From: Streptomyces sp. WMMB303
GTDB taxonomy: Bacteria > Actinomycetota > Actinomycetes > Streptomycetales > Streptomycetaceae
Assembly (NCBI RefSeq): GCF_029351045.1
Contig: NZ_JARKIN010000001.1
Span: forward strand, 3,646,501-3,710,500
Length of the DNA: 64,000 bases
Reading direction: 5' to 3'
The translations under genes were made by a program, and so were the position numbers. A model generated the notes under the pieces. It ran no database searches and had not been told where the DNA came from. It saw nothing but the letters and a program-made list of their open reading frames with translations. This document shows positions 40,532-49,426 of the stretch, piece by piece; position 1 is the first letter of the stretch; each line of letters opens with the position of its first letter.

Positions 40532-41137
40532 GTGGATCCCGCGCAGGAGGACGTACTGAACGCCGTGGGGCCGCGGCTGCGCGCTCTGCGCCGTCGGCGC
40601 GGCCTGACCCTCGCCGAGCTCGCGGCGGCGACCGGGGTGTCGGAGAGCACGTTGTCGCGACTGGAGAGCGGACGACGCCGGGCGACCCTGGAGCTGCTGC
40701 TTCCGCTGACCCGTGCCTACGATGTGCCGCTGGACGATCTCGTCGGCGCGCCGCGTACGGGCGATCCCCGCATCCACCTGAAGCCGATTCACCGATTCGG
40801 GATGGCCCTCGTTCCGCTGTCCCGGCGGCCGGGCGGCACACACGCGTTCAAGATGATCATCCCTGCCAGGGCCGAGCCCCTCGAGCCGACTCCGCAGACC
40901 CATGAGGGCTTCGAGTGGATCTATGTACTCGACGGCCGGCTCCGGCTGCTCCTGGGCGAACGCGACCTGACGCTGTCGCCGGGCGAGGCGGCCGAGTTCG
41001 ACACGTCCCGGCCCCACTGGCTGGGCAGCGCCGACGGGGGCACCGTCGAACTGCTCATTCTGTTCGACCTGCAGGGGCTGCGTGCCCATACCGGTGCGGA
41101 CACCCCCCGGGCCGCCCGAAGCGGGAGCGAGCGGTGA
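40532..41137 (+). CDS. XRE-family regulator with C-terminal cupin
   Basis: A 201-residue regulator. Residues about 15-65 form the helix-turn-helix (LRALRRRRGLTLAELAAATGVSESTLSRLESGRR), and residues about 120-185 a cupin barrel including HEGFEWIYVLDGRLRLLLGERDLTLSPGEAAEFDTSRPHW. Such proteins sense small ligands through the cupin and control neighbouring metabolic genes. A GTG at 40532 gives the correct N-terminus; the transcript may be nearly leaderless since the inverted repeat sits just upstream. It is divergent from the methyltransferase/DinB pair and probably controls it. Confidence 0.85.
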   Translation: MDPAQEDVLNAVGPRLRALRRRRGLTLAELAAATGVSESTLSRLESGRRRATLELLLPLTRAYDVPLDDLVGAPRTGDPRIHLKPIHRFGMALVPLSRRPGGTHAFKMIIPARAEPLEPTPQTHEGFEWIYVLDGRLRLLLGERDLTLSPGEAAEFDTSRPHWLGSADGGTVELLILFDLQGLRAHTGADTPRAARSGSER

Positions 41138-41326
41138 ACAGGGCGGAGTTGGGTGACGCCGGCACCCGGCGGTGCGCTACGACGGCGTCGACGATGCCGC
41201 CCGGGATGCGGCGGATGTGACCATGGCCCGAGTCCGGTTGCCGGCCTCTGCTCGGGGTGTCCGGGCATCCGAGCTCGGGCGGAAAATATCTACCCCGGAG
41301 GGCGGCAGGAGGCGGAGACTCGCCGT

Positions 41327-41944
41327 ATGACTGACATCGGGGCGTTCCGGGATGCGGTGACCGGCTGGGCTGCCGGTGGCACCGGTGACACCGCGCGCGA
41401 GCTGGCGGCCCGGCTGTGTGTGCGGACCGTCGTCCTCGTCGAGGGAGCCAGCGATCTGGCGGCGGTCGACGCGTTGGCCGCGGGGCGCAGCCGGGACCTG
41501 GCGGCCGAAGGGATCTGCGTGCTGCCGATGGGCGGTGCGATGAGCGTCGGGCGCTTCGCCGCCGTTCTCGGGCCGACCGGTCTGGGTCTGCGGCTGACCG
41601 GGCTGTGCGACGAGGCGGAGCGGCGGTACTACGCGCGCGGGTGGGAGCGCGCCGGTGCGGCACCGCAGGATTTCTTCGTCTGCGCCGCGGACCTGGAGGA
41701 CGAGCTCATCCGCACGCTGGGCACGGCACGCGTGGCGCAACTCGTCCGGGCGCAGGGCGAGGAGCGCGCGCTGCGGACCTTCCTTCACCAGCCCGCGCAG
41801 CAGGGCCGCACTCCGCAGCAGCAGCTGCGGCGCTTCCTCGGCACCAAGAAGGGCCGCAAGATCCAATACGGTCGCGTCCTCGTCGAGGCACTCGCCCCCG
41901 ACCGGGTGCCGGCTCCGCTCGAGGATCTGTTGGCCGTGCTCTGA
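41327..41944 (+). CDS. TOPRIM-domain protein (OLD-like nuclease relative)
   Basis: A 205-residue protein whose first 150 residues read as a TOPRIM domain: VVLVEGASDLAAVDAL (catalytic Glu), PMGGAMSVGRFAAVLG, then LTGLCDEAERRYYARG (acidic D-x-E pair). TOPRIM proteins of this size are found in actinobacteria as stand-alone relatives of OLD-family nucleases. The C-terminal LRRFLGTKKGRKIQYGRVLVEAL is a basic helical segment. The ATG at 41327 has GGAGGCGGAG upstream, with an AT-rich AAAATATC about 40 nt before it. The nucleic-acid target is unknown. Confidence 0.8.
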   Translation: MTDIGAFRDAVTGWAAGGTGDTARELAARLCVRTVVLVEGASDLAAVDALAAGRSRDLAAEGICVLPMGGAMSVGRFAAVLGPTGLGLRLTGLCDEAERRYYARGWERAGAAPQDFFVCAADLEDELIRTLGTARVAQLVRAQGEERALRTFLHQPAQQGRTPQQQLRRFLGTKKGRKIQYGRVLVEALAPDRVPAPLEDLLAVL

Positions 41945-42145
41945 CCAGCACTTCGCGCCGCGGGGCCGCCGGTAGGGTCCCGGCGTACGGACAGCATTGG
42001 ACTGAGCGGCCCCACAGCCGGTTTCGCGCCCGGCGGGGCAAGGCTCCGCCCCGGGCTGACGTTCCGCACAGCAGGCCGGTGCCGGGCAGGGCACCTGCCG
42101 CCCGGAGTGTGGCCGCCAGGAGTCATTCGATCCCACATCTTGACT

Positions 42146-42157
42146 TGGTACAGACCA
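42146..42157. promoter_or_regulatory. dre-like operator before the chitinase gene
   Basis: TGGTACAGACCA differs from the DasR/chitinase-promoter consensus TGGTCTAGACCA only in the two central-left bases. It directly follows TTGACT (42140-42145) and lies 45 nt before the chitinase start, where streptomycete chitinase operators normally sit. Chitin or N-acetylglucosamine control is therefore expected. Confidence 0.7.
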
Positions 42158-42202
42158 ATGCAGTTGAGTTTTCCTCACCCCCTACATGCGAGGAGAGCAC
42201 CA

Positions 42203-42934
42203 GTGTCAAAGCGACGCGTCATGGCACTGCTGACCGCAATGGCGGTCGGATGCGCCTTGTGGTTTGTCATGCCCACGACCTCCCAGGCTGCTCCGGCCCG
42301 GCAGAATGCGGCAGCGGAGTTCGTCGTCAGCGAAAGCCAGTTCAACCAGATGTTCCCGAACCGGAACTCCTTCTACACCTACAGCGGGCTCACCGCTGCC
42401 CTGGACGCCTACCCGGGTTTCGCCAACACCGGCAGCGACACGGTCAAGCGGCAGGAGGCCGCGGCATTCCTGGCCAACGTCAGCCACGAGACCGGCGGAC
42501 TCGTCCACATCGTCGAGCAGAACGAGAGCAACTACCCCCACTACTGCGACGCCGGCCAACCGTACGGCTGCCCCGCCGGGCAGGCCGCCTACTACGGGCG
42601 GGGCCCCATTCAGCTCAGCTGGAACTTCAACTACAAGGCCGCGGGTGACGCGTTGGGGATCGACCTGCTCAACGACCCGTATCAGGTCGAACGCAACGCG
42701 GCAGTCTCCTGGAAGACCGCTCTGTGGTACTGGAACACCCAGTCCGGTCCCGGGAGCATGACCCCGCACCGCGCCATGGTCGACGGCGTGGGCTTCGGCG
42801 AGACAATCCGGGCGATCAACGGCAGCCTGGAGTGCGACGGCGGAAACCCCGGCCAGGTCCAGAGCCGGATCGACAAATACCGGCAGTTCACCGCCATCCT
42901 GGGGGTTCCCACGGGAGGCAATCTCAGCTGCTGA
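42203..42934 (+). CDS. Secreted family-19 chitinase
   Basis: A 243-residue exported endochitinase without a chitin-binding domain. The signal peptide ends near SQAAP (about residue 33). The GH19 core has ANVSHETGG (first catalytic Glu) and IVEQNESNYPHYCD (second acidic site), then YYGRGPIQLSWNFNY and the closing CDGGNPGQVQSRIDKY block. The fold matches the short ChiF/ChiG-type enzymes of Streptomyces. The GTG at 42203 has GAGGAGAG 5 nt upstream. A dre-like operator is 45 nt upstream, so expression on chitin is likely. It converges with the aldo/keto reductase gene. Confidence 0.95.
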   Translation: MSKRRVMALLTAMAVGCALWFVMPTTSQAAPARQNAAAEFVVSESQFNQMFPNRNSFYTYSGLTAALDAYPGFANTGSDTVKRQEAAAFLANVSHETGGLVHIVEQNESNYPHYCDAGQPYGCPAGQAAYYGRGPIQLSWNFNYKAAGDALGIDLLNDPYQVERNAAVSWKTALWYWNTQSGPGSMTPHRAMVDGVGFGETIRAINGSLECDGGNPGQVQSRIDKYRQFTAILGVPTGGNLSC

Positions 42935-42996
42935 GTCCCGCGTGCTCCGCCGTCTCAGGCGAAGGACGGCAGACACAGCGCGAGAGGCACGGACGG

Positions 42997-43026
42997 AGCC
43001 CGGGTCGGCCACAGTCGGCCCGGGCT
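42997..43026. terminator. Hairpin between convergent chitinase and AKR genes
   Basis: AGCCCGGG (42997-43004) pairs with CCCGGGCT (43019-43026) around a 14-nt loop, 63 nt beyond the chitinase stop and 62 nt before the reductase stop. It is probably a bidirectional terminator. Confidence 0.55.
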
Positions 43027-43087
43027 GCTCCGGCTCTGCTCCGGGCACGACTCGGACCCGCCGCCAGCCCCCGGTCTCCGGACGATC

Positions 43088-44038
43088 TCAGGGCAGCGGA
43101 CACCCGCGCGCGCTGATCCACAGCTCGTACCACTCCTCATGCGTGAGACGCGGATTCGTCCCCGCCGCCTCCTTGCACGCCCGGATACGTTCGGGACTGG
43201 TGGTTCCCACGACGGGAGCTATCCGGGCCGGGTGGCGCTGCAGCCACCACAGCAGAACCGTCTCGGGGGTCGTGCCCTTGGCTGCCGCCAGGTCCGTCAG
43301 CAGCGCCGCGGTGCGATGCTGCTCCGGTGTCTCCTGCCGCCCTGTGTAACGGCCCTGAGCGAGGGCACCCCACGCCTGGAGGCGTATGCCGTTGCTGCGG
43401 CAGTACTCCATGGTCCCCAGCGGAAATCCGTTGCCCGCGGCCGCCGTGGTGTTGACGAGGACGCCCGCCTCGAGCCAGTCCCGCCGCTCCAGGCTCATCT
43501 CCAACTGGTCGACCGTCAGCGGCAGCTCCAGGTGCGCCTGCAGTTCGGCGATCTGGCCGGCGCTCATGTTGGAGACGCCGAAGCGGCGCACAAGCCCCTC
43601 CCGGTGCAGCGAGGTCAGCGCCTCCGCGATGTCGGCCGGGTCCGCGAGGGGGTCGGGGCGGTGCAGCAGGAGGACGTCGAGAACGTCGGTGCGCAGCCGG
43701 GTGAGGCTCTCCTCGACCCGGCGGCGGATACGTGCACCGCGCAGGTCGTAGTGGCCGGGGCGGGCGCCTTCGGGCAGTCGTATGCCGCACTTCGTCTGCA
43801 GCACGATGCGCTCGCGCAACCCCGCCGCACGGCCGAGGACTTCGCCGAAGACTGCCTCGGCCCTGCCGCCGCGGTAGATGTCGGCATGGTCGAAAACGGT
43901 GATCCCGGCGTCGAGAGCGGCCTCGACAGCGGCTTCCGCGGCGCCGATCTCCGCCGCGCCGCCGGCTTCCGCGTCCCCGGTGCCGCCGAGGCCCATGCAG
44001 CCGTACAGCAGGGCGTAGTCGTCTTCAGCTGTCGTCAC
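43088..44038 (-). CDS. Aldo/keto reductase
   Basis: A 316-residue NADP-dependent oxidoreductase of the AKR superfamily. TVFDHADIYRGGRAE (about residues 48-62) contains the catalytic Asp and Tyr, LQTKCGIR provides the Lys, and LLHRPDPL the His; the C-terminal NADP-binding region is VVGTTSPERIRACKEA. The GTG at 44038 matches the family N-terminus (TTAEDDYALLYGCMGLGG). It may reduce aldehydes or ketones in secondary metabolism. A 308-nt gap separates it from the hydrolase gene downstream on the minus strand side. The substrate is unknown. Confidence 0.9.
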   Translation of the reverse strand: MTTAEDDYALLYGCMGLGGTGDAEAGGAAEIGAAEAAVEAALDAGITVFDHADIYRGGRAEAVFGEVLGRAAGLRERIVLQTKCGIRLPEGARPGHYDLRGARIRRRVEESLTRLRTDVLDVLLLHRPDPLADPADIAEALTSLHREGLVRRFGVSNMSAGQIAELQAHLELPLTVDQLEMSLERRDWLEAGVLVNTTAAAGNGFPLGTMEYCRSNGIRLQAWGALAQGRYTGRQETPEQHRTAALLTDLAAAKGTTPETVLLWWLQRHPARIAPVVGTTSPERIRACKEAAGTNPRLTHEEWYELWISARGCPLP

Positions 44039-44346
44039 CCACGCAACGTACCAGCCGAACTCCCGGCCGAACCGGGCCCGTGTCCGTGCGGGAGCGCACC
44101 GAGCAGCAGCCGCTCTCCGGATTCCGGCACCGACGCACACGACCGCAGCCGGCGCACGGCGCACGCCGGGTGGGAGCGGTCTCGCTCAGTCGGTCTCGCT
44201 CAGTCGGTCGCGCCGCGGCGGGAGCGCGGCGTCGGGACCATGGGCACACCTGCCCTCACTGCGGCTCCCCCGTGCGCGCGAGGCGGTCCGGGGAGGCAGC
44301 CGCCCTCCCCCTGCCGCGCCCTTCCACCACCTGTGGCAACCGCGGT
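44039..44346. other. Intergenic region with a short tandem repeat
   Basis: The gap between the reductase start and the hydrolase stop carries two perfect tandem 14-bp units CGGTCTCGCTCAGT (44177-44204) plus a partial third. I see no gene or RNA element otherwise. Confidence 0.5.
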
Positions 44347-45003
44347 CTACCGAGCGGCGGCGCGCGGCGGCCGTGCCGTGGGGTCCAGCAGCCCGGTGAC
44401 CAGGCGAGTGGTGAGACGGTGCCAGAAGCCCGGTCGGCGGAGCATCGCGTGGTCCCCACCCGGCACCGGAATCATGCGGGCCTCCGCTCCCCCGGCCCGG
44501 GCCCGTCGTACGAACTCCTCCGAAGCGCGGGGATCCGTCGTCCGGTCGCGGTCACCGTGCACGAGGGCGAGGCGCGAGCCGGCGAGGTGTGCCACCGGCT
44601 CCCCCGGGGGGCACCAGGGCGCGAGGCCGACGACGCCCCGCACACTCGGATGTCCTGCCACCCGCAGCGCGGCCCGGCCGCCCATCGAGTGCCCGAGCAG
44701 CACGACCGGAACCTCGCCCACCCGGTCCGCCAGCTCCGTGAGGGCCTGCCGGGCGTCCCGCGCCGGGTCCTGGCGGTCGCCGTTCCAGCCCCGGTGGCGA
44801 TAGCGGACCGTGCCGAGCACCACACCCTGCCCAGCGGTCGCCCGCCCGATCATCCGCACGAAGGGCCGCATCCGGGCGCCGGGCAGGTTCCACGGCGGCG
44901 GGGCTTCCAACCCGTCGGCACGGCCACCGTGCAGGACCAGGACTGCGGCCTGCGGTACGGCAGCCGGCATGGCCAGCGACACTGCGGAAGCGGGGTCTTC
45001 CAC
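44347..45003 (-). CDS. Alpha/beta hydrolase
   Basis: A 218-residue hydrolase with the alpha/beta fold. LVLHGGRADG is the oxyanion segment, VVLLGHSMGGRAALRV (near residue 105) the GxSxG nucleophile elbow, HGDRDRTTDP carries the acid and GGDHAM the catalytic histidine. The GTG at 45003 follows GAGGAG by 6 nt. It is transcribed away from the FAD monooxygenase across 273 nt. An esterase or dienelactone-hydrolase type role is plausible; nothing indicates the substrate. Confidence 0.88.
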   Translation of the reverse strand: MEDPASAVSLAMPAAVPQAAVLVLHGGRADGLEAPPPWNLPGARMRPFVRMIGRATAGQGVVLGTVRYRHRGWNGDRQDPARDARQALTELADRVGEVPVVLLGHSMGGRAALRVAGHPSVRGVVGLAPWCPPGEPVAHLAGSRLALVHGDRDRTTDPRASEEFVRRARAGGAEARMIPVPGGDHAMLRRPGFWHRLTTRLVTGLLDPTARPPRAAAR

Positions 45004-45276
45004 CGGACACTCCTCGAACTGTGCGGACGGACAGGGTCGCAGGACGGGCCGATCCGGGCCACCGGCACCCGGTTCGACGACGGTCCCGGGGGCCCGCCGA
45101 CGCGGTTCGCCCGTCCGCGGGCCCGTCCTCCACTTCGGAGCCGGAGCGCTCGCGGATGGGTGGGCCTGCGCGACTCGGCGGAATGGCGCCGGGGGCGGAT
45201 GGACAGATGAGGCAGGAGGTGTCTTCGGAGCTCGGCTTGGGCACGCATACGATGATCTTGCTTCTGGTGAGGATGG

Positions 45277-46671
45277 GTGAACTGGCACATGGTCGGACAG
45301 CGTGGACACGGAGTGGTCATAGGCAGCGGCATCTGCGGACTGACCGCTGCGCGTGTGCTGACGGAGCATTTCGACAGCGTGACGCTGCTGGAGCGGGACG
45401 CGCTGCCCGACGGGGACGAGCGGCGACGCGGCACCCCACAGGCGCGCCATGTCCACGGACTGCTGGCCCGCGGCGCCGCGCACCTGGAGGACCTCTTCCC
45501 GGGGCTGCGGGCGGAGCTGGCCCGGGCTGGAGCACCCGTCTACGATCACGGGGCCGGTGCCCGTACCCGCGTGTGGGCCGGATCGCTGCCGACCGTCACG
45601 GTCGGCCTCGAGGTTCAGACCGCGCACCGTGACGCTCTGGAGGGGGCGCTGCGGCGACGGGTCACCGCCATGGAGAAGGTCACGGTCCGGGATGCCACCA
45701 CGGTGACGGGTCTGCACACGAGCCAGGACGGCACCCGGGTCGCGGGGGTGTCGGTGACACCGGCTTCGGGCGGCGACGCGGAGGTCATCGAGGCGGACCT
45801 CGTCGTCGACGCCTCCGGGCGGAACTCGGCCCTGCCCGACTGGTTGACCGCGGCGGGGTACCCGGCGCCGAAGGAGACAGTGGTGGACGGCGGCCTCGCC
45901 TACGCCACTCGCACGGTTCAGGTGGAGCAGGAGCAGCCCGCGGAGGGCCTGCAGCAGATGAATCAGCCTCCTGACCGTCCCGGGGGTGCCTACGCCTCGC
46001 ACACCGGAGGGGGCCGGTGGACGGTCACCCTCTTCGGTGCGGGCGGTCAGCATCCTCCGGTGGACAGCGAGGGCTGGCTCTCCTATGCCGAGAGCCTGGG
46101 CAACGAGGATCTGGACCGGCTGCTGGAGCAGAGCACCCCGGTCTCGGGTGTGTTCCAGTACAAAGCGACGGCCAACCGGCGGTGGGAGTACGCCGGGATG
46201 CGCCGCTGGCCCGAGGGGCTGGTCGCGCTCGGCGACAGCGCGACCGCCTTCAACCCCGTCTTCGGACAGGGCATGACGATCGCCGTCGGGCAGTGTGTCG
46301 CGCTCGGCGAGGCGCTCTCCGCACGTGGCGGAGACCTGGCGGGGCTCGGGCGGCAGACCCAGCGAATGGTGGCGCGATCGGCCCGGATCCCCTGGCTGAT
46401 GGCCACCTCGGACGACCTGGTCTGGTCCTACGCCATGCGCGGGGCGCGGCTGCCGCTGCACTGGCGGGCGACAGCCTGGTACAAGCATCGGCTACTGCAT
46501 CTGGCAACCCGCGACCCCGGAGTGGTCACGACCTTCATGCGCGTCTACCACATGCTCGCGAGCCCCGCCGCGATGGCCGCTCCCCGCATCATGGGCCGTG
46601 TGCTGTTCTCGGCCAAGAGCCCGTCCCCGCCCTCCGCGGCCGAGCCGGATACGGCACCCCGCGGAGGCTGA
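45277..46671 (+). CDS. FAD-dependent monooxygenase/epoxidase-like oxidoreductase
   Basis: A 464-residue flavoprotein. GSGICGLTAARVLTEHFDSVTLLERD (about residues 16-41) is the dinucleotide-binding motif; ADLVVDASGRNSALPDWL near residue 175 and the FAD segment LVALGDSATAFNPVFGQGMTIAVGQ near residue 310 place it in the aromatic/isoprenoid hydroxylase group. It may act on terpenoid or quinone-like substrates. The GTG at 45277 and an ATG at 45289 are both possible. It lies 174 nt before a CYP157-like P450 on the same strand, with a terpene synthase convergent to both, so a terpenoid tailoring role is reasonable but unproven. Confidence 0.85.
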   Translation: MNWHMVGQRGHGVVIGSGICGLTAARVLTEHFDSVTLLERDALPDGDERRRGTPQARHVHGLLARGAAHLEDLFPGLRAELARAGAPVYDHGAGARTRVWAGSLPTVTVGLEVQTAHRDALEGALRRRVTAMEKVTVRDATTVTGLHTSQDGTRVAGVSVTPASGGDAEVIEADLVVDASGRNSALPDWLTAAGYPAPKETVVDGGLAYATRTVQVEQEQPAEGLQQMNQPPDRPGGAYASHTGGGRWTVTLFGAGGQHPPVDSEGWLSYAESLGNEDLDRLLEQSTPVSGVFQYKATANRRWEYAGMRRWPEGLVALGDSATAFNPVFGQGMTIAVGQCVALGEALSARGGDLAGLGRQTQRMVARSARIPWLMATSDDLVWSYAMRGARLPLHWRATAWYKHRLLHLATRDPGVVTTFMRVYHMLASPAAMAAPRIMGRVLFSAKSPSPPSAAEPDTAPRGG

Positions 46672-46844
46672 GACGGCGGACCGGAATCGTGCGCGCTCCG
46701 GCAGGACGTCACTCAGGCCCGTGCCGGAGCGGGCGGGCGCGGTGCAACTCCGTTGCAGGGCGGAGCATTCGGCGCGGGCGCCGGATCAGCACGGCGTTAT
46801 GCTGCGGATTCGGCGCAGTGATCAACACATCATGGAGTACCCCA

Positions 46845-48290
46845 GTGACAACCTCGCCCCGCGGGCAGCAGTCTTCCAACCCCGCAGAGCCGCCGCCCGG
46901 CTGCCCCGCACACGCCTCCGGCACGGGAAGCGACGTCCGCTTCGCCGACGCGGTGCGCCTGTACGGGCCGGAGGTCGAGGCCGACTTCGACGCGGTCGAG
47001 GCGCGGCTGCGGCACACACACGGCCCGGTCGCCCCGGTCCGGCTCGCCGGTGACGTGGGCGCCTGGTTGCTCCTGGGGTATCAGGAGAACCTCCAGGCGA
47101 TGCGCAACAGCACACTGTTCTCCCGGGATCCGCGCAACTGGAATGTGGAACTCGCTCCGGACAGCCCGCTGGCGCCGCTGACCGCCTGGGCGCCGCTCCC
47201 GAATCTGACCGACGGGCCGGAGCACGCCCGCCTGCGGGGCGCGGTCACCCACGCGCTGGAGACCTTCGACCGGCAGGGGGTACGCCGCTACGCGGTACGC
47301 TGCGCGCACCAGCAGATCGACACCTTCGCGGAGGTGGGCAAGGCGGACCTGGTCTCGCAGTACACCGAGCAGCTCCCGCTCCGCGTGGTGGCGCGGCTGC
47401 TCGGCCTGGACGAACAGCACGTACCACAGTTGATCACCTCGGTCCGCGACATGCTCACCGGATCGACCACCGCGGTGCACAGCAACGCGCTGATATCCGG
47501 GCTGCTCAACGACCTGTTCACACTGAAGCGACGGGCCCCCGGCCACGACATCACCTCCTCCCTCATCCGGTACAAGACCGACCCCGCGCGGCCCGGCTCC
47601 GAGCTGACGGAGGACCAGCTACGCGACGAGGTACGCGAGCACCTACGCCTGCTGCTGACCGTCGCGCACGCACCGACCGCCAGCCTGCTGGCCAGCACCC
47701 TGCGGATGACGCTGACCGACGCGCGGTTTCGCGGTCGACTCGCGGGAGGCCAGATGAGCATGCCCCACGCCGTGGAGCAGACCCTGTGGGACCAACCGCC
47801 GTTCCCCCGGCTGGTCGGCCGGTGGGTGAAGGCCGATACCGTCTTGGGGCGGTACGACCTGCGGAAGGGCGACCTGGTGGTGCACGCCATCGGGGCCGCC
47901 AACACCGATCCCGCAATCCGGCCCGCGGACGGGGAGCCGGTGCACAACAACTCCTCCCACCTGACTTTCAGCGCCGGTGAACACGTGTGCCCGGGCCAGG
48001 AACTGGGACGGGCCATCGTCGAGACGGGCGTGGACACGTTGTTGGAGCGGCTGCCGGACTACCGCCTGTCGGTGGGGCAGGAGACGGTACTGGAGCATCA
48101 GGCCCTGATGTCGCGGGTCCTGGAGTCCCTACCCGTGGAATTCACCCCGGTGGCCCGGCACTTCCCCCACGAACAGGAGGTCGTGCGCCGCCCGCAGCCC
48201 GCCCCTGTCGTCCCGCAGCACACCCCGGCCCCGCCGCCTGACGAGCCGCAGCAGCCCACCAGGCGGCGCTCGCTGCTGGGCCGCCGCTGA
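46845..48290 (+). CDS. Cytochrome P450, CYP157-like (no ExxR motif)
   Basis: A 481-residue P450. The heme-binding loop FSAGEHVCPGQELGRAIVETG near residue 370 is normal, with the thiolate cysteine. The K-helix, however, reads AVEQTLWDQPP: E-Q-T-L-W instead of the almost universal E-x-x-R, so the conserved arginine is missing. The CYP157 family of Streptomyces is known for just this (EQSLW-type). The I-helix segment LTVAHAPTASLLAS is also atypical. The C-terminal 60 residues are Pro-rich. A GTG at 46845 has GGAG 8 nt upstream. It follows the FAD monooxygenase gene and converges on the terpene synthase gene, a typical partner of P450s in terpenoid clusters. Confidence 0.88.
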   Translation: MTTSPRGQQSSNPAEPPPGCPAHASGTGSDVRFADAVRLYGPEVEADFDAVEARLRHTHGPVAPVRLAGDVGAWLLLGYQENLQAMRNSTLFSRDPRNWNVELAPDSPLAPLTAWAPLPNLTDGPEHARLRGAVTHALETFDRQGVRRYAVRCAHQQIDTFAEVGKADLVSQYTEQLPLRVVARLLGLDEQHVPQLITSVRDMLTGSTTAVHSNALISGLLNDLFTLKRRAPGHDITSSLIRYKTDPARPGSELTEDQLRDEVREHLRLLLTVAHAPTASLLASTLRMTLTDARFRGRLAGGQMSMPHAVEQTLWDQPPFPRLVGRWVKADTVLGRYDLRKGDLVVHAIGAANTDPAIRPADGEPVHNNSSHLTFSAGEHVCPGQELGRAIVETGVDTLLERLPDYRLSVGQETVLEHQALMSRVLESLPVEFTPVARHFPHEQEVVRRPQPAPVVPQHTPAPPPDEPQQPTRRRSLLGRR

Positions 48291-48321
48291 CGGACGGCAG
48301 AGGCGGACGAGCGGTCCCATC

Positions 48322-48365
48322 GCGCCGGGTACCGGGGCCGGAAGCCCGGCTCCGGCACCCGGCGC
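48322..48365. terminator. Hairpin between convergent P450 and terpene synthase genes
   Basis: GCGCCGGGT (48322-48330) pairs with ACCCGGCGC (48357-48365), enclosing a GC-rich loop that can pair further. It lies between stops at 48290 and 48377, the expected position of a shared terminator. Confidence 0.65.
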
Positions 48366-48376
48366 TCAGCGGCCCG

Positions 48377-49426
48377 TCAAACCACCAACTGCTCCCACCA
48401 CCAGGCGATCCGCGGCACCGCCACCGGCTGCAGGCTGCTGTCGGCCGGTTGGTCGGTGAACCAGCCGTCGGCGGTCGCCGGGGCCTCCGAGGTGTAGCGA
48501 CTGCTGCGGCTCGCCCACTCCACGTGGCCGCGCACGAACTGGCCGAGTGCGCGCACGTAGTGCCGCAGCGGTGCGTCCGCGCCGGAGGCGACCTGCCGGG
48601 AGAGCGCGAGGAAGAGCGCCATGACCCGGTCGCGGAGGACGATCGCCTCTTGCAGGGCCCGGACCGCGTCCCAGCCGTTCTCGGAGGCCAGGACATCGAC
48701 GACGTTGAGGTCGTCGCCAGCGCGGGCGATCTCCTTGGGGCGGCTGTAGAGATCGTTGTCCAGCGCGACGAGAGTCCAGGTGATCTCTGTCAGCGCTCCG
48801 ACGTCCGCCTGGTTCAGCTGCTCGACGGGCACCGGTTGGCCGAGGGCGACGGGCAGCAGCGCGGTCGCCGGTGCCATTCCTATCGCCCTCATCCACACCG
48901 GCAGATACTCCTGGAGCGGGGGCAGTCCCTCGGCCCGGCGGAAGGCGGTCTCTGCCGGGAGGGCGGAGAGGTAGGTGCGCATGCCCGCCCGCCAGCGGTC
49001 CATCTGCTCGGGGTCGGCGTGCTCCGCCAATCCGGTGGCGATCGCCCGCAAGGCTCTTCCGAACGGTGAGTCATCGGGGCGCAGCGGCGCGCCGGGGGTG
49101 AGCACCTCTTCCAGGCGAATCGTTTCAGCAGCAACGTATTCCGGCGTCGGCTCACCCTCGTCGCACAACCCGTCGTCGAGCGCGAAGAGAGTGGCGTGGA
49201 GCCGGGCTATCCAGATGAGCACGGCACTGCCGCCCGCCGGGACGGTACGGGTCGTCAGCCCGCCGAAATCGGCCTGCCCCAGCCTGCGGAGTTGGACAGG
49301 ATCCGTTTCCAGCTCGTAGTCGTGCACGAAACTTGTCGCCGCTGCACCCAGTTCGACCGCGCCCGACCGCTGACCGCCGGGCAGCGGGCACCAGAAGGAG
49401 GGCACCGGAAGGACAGCCGTGGTCAT
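48377..49426 (-). CDS. Class I terpene synthase
   Basis: A 349-residue class I terpene cyclase. The first aspartate-rich motif is ALDDGLCDE near residue 90, and the second metal site is NDLYSRPKE near residue 225, an exact NDxxSxxxE triad. The RY pair near the C-terminus (SSRYTSE) binds diphosphate. Such enzymes cyclise C10-C20 prenyl diphosphates with Mg2+. The product is not predictable by eye; it is not obviously geosmin synthase or 2-methylisoborneol synthase. The ATG at 49426 lacks a strong ribosome site. The adjacent convergent P450 and FAD monooxygenase could tailor its product. Confidence 0.88.
   Translation of the reverse strand: MTTAVLPVPSFWCPLPGGQRSGAVELGAAATSFVHDYELETDPVQLRRLGQADFGGLTTRTVPAGGSAVLIWIARLHATLFALDDGLCDEGEPTPEYVAAETIRLEEVLTPGAPLRPDDSPFGRALRAIATGLAEHADPEQMDRWRAGMRTYLSALPAETAFRRAEGLPPLQEYLPVWMRAIGMAPATALLPVALGQPVPVEQLNQADVGALTEITWTLVALDNDLYSRPKEIARAGDDLNVVDVLASENGWDAVRALQEAIVLRDRVMALFLALSRQVASGADAPLRHYVRALGQFVRGHVEWASRSSRYTSEAPATADGWFTDQPADSSLQPVAVPRIAWWWEQLVV

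Noticed and set aside
44177..44204. Tandem 14-bp repeat as a regulatory array or CRISPR
   Set aside because: Only about 2.4 copies with no spacers and no nearby cas genes; it looks like local slippage.
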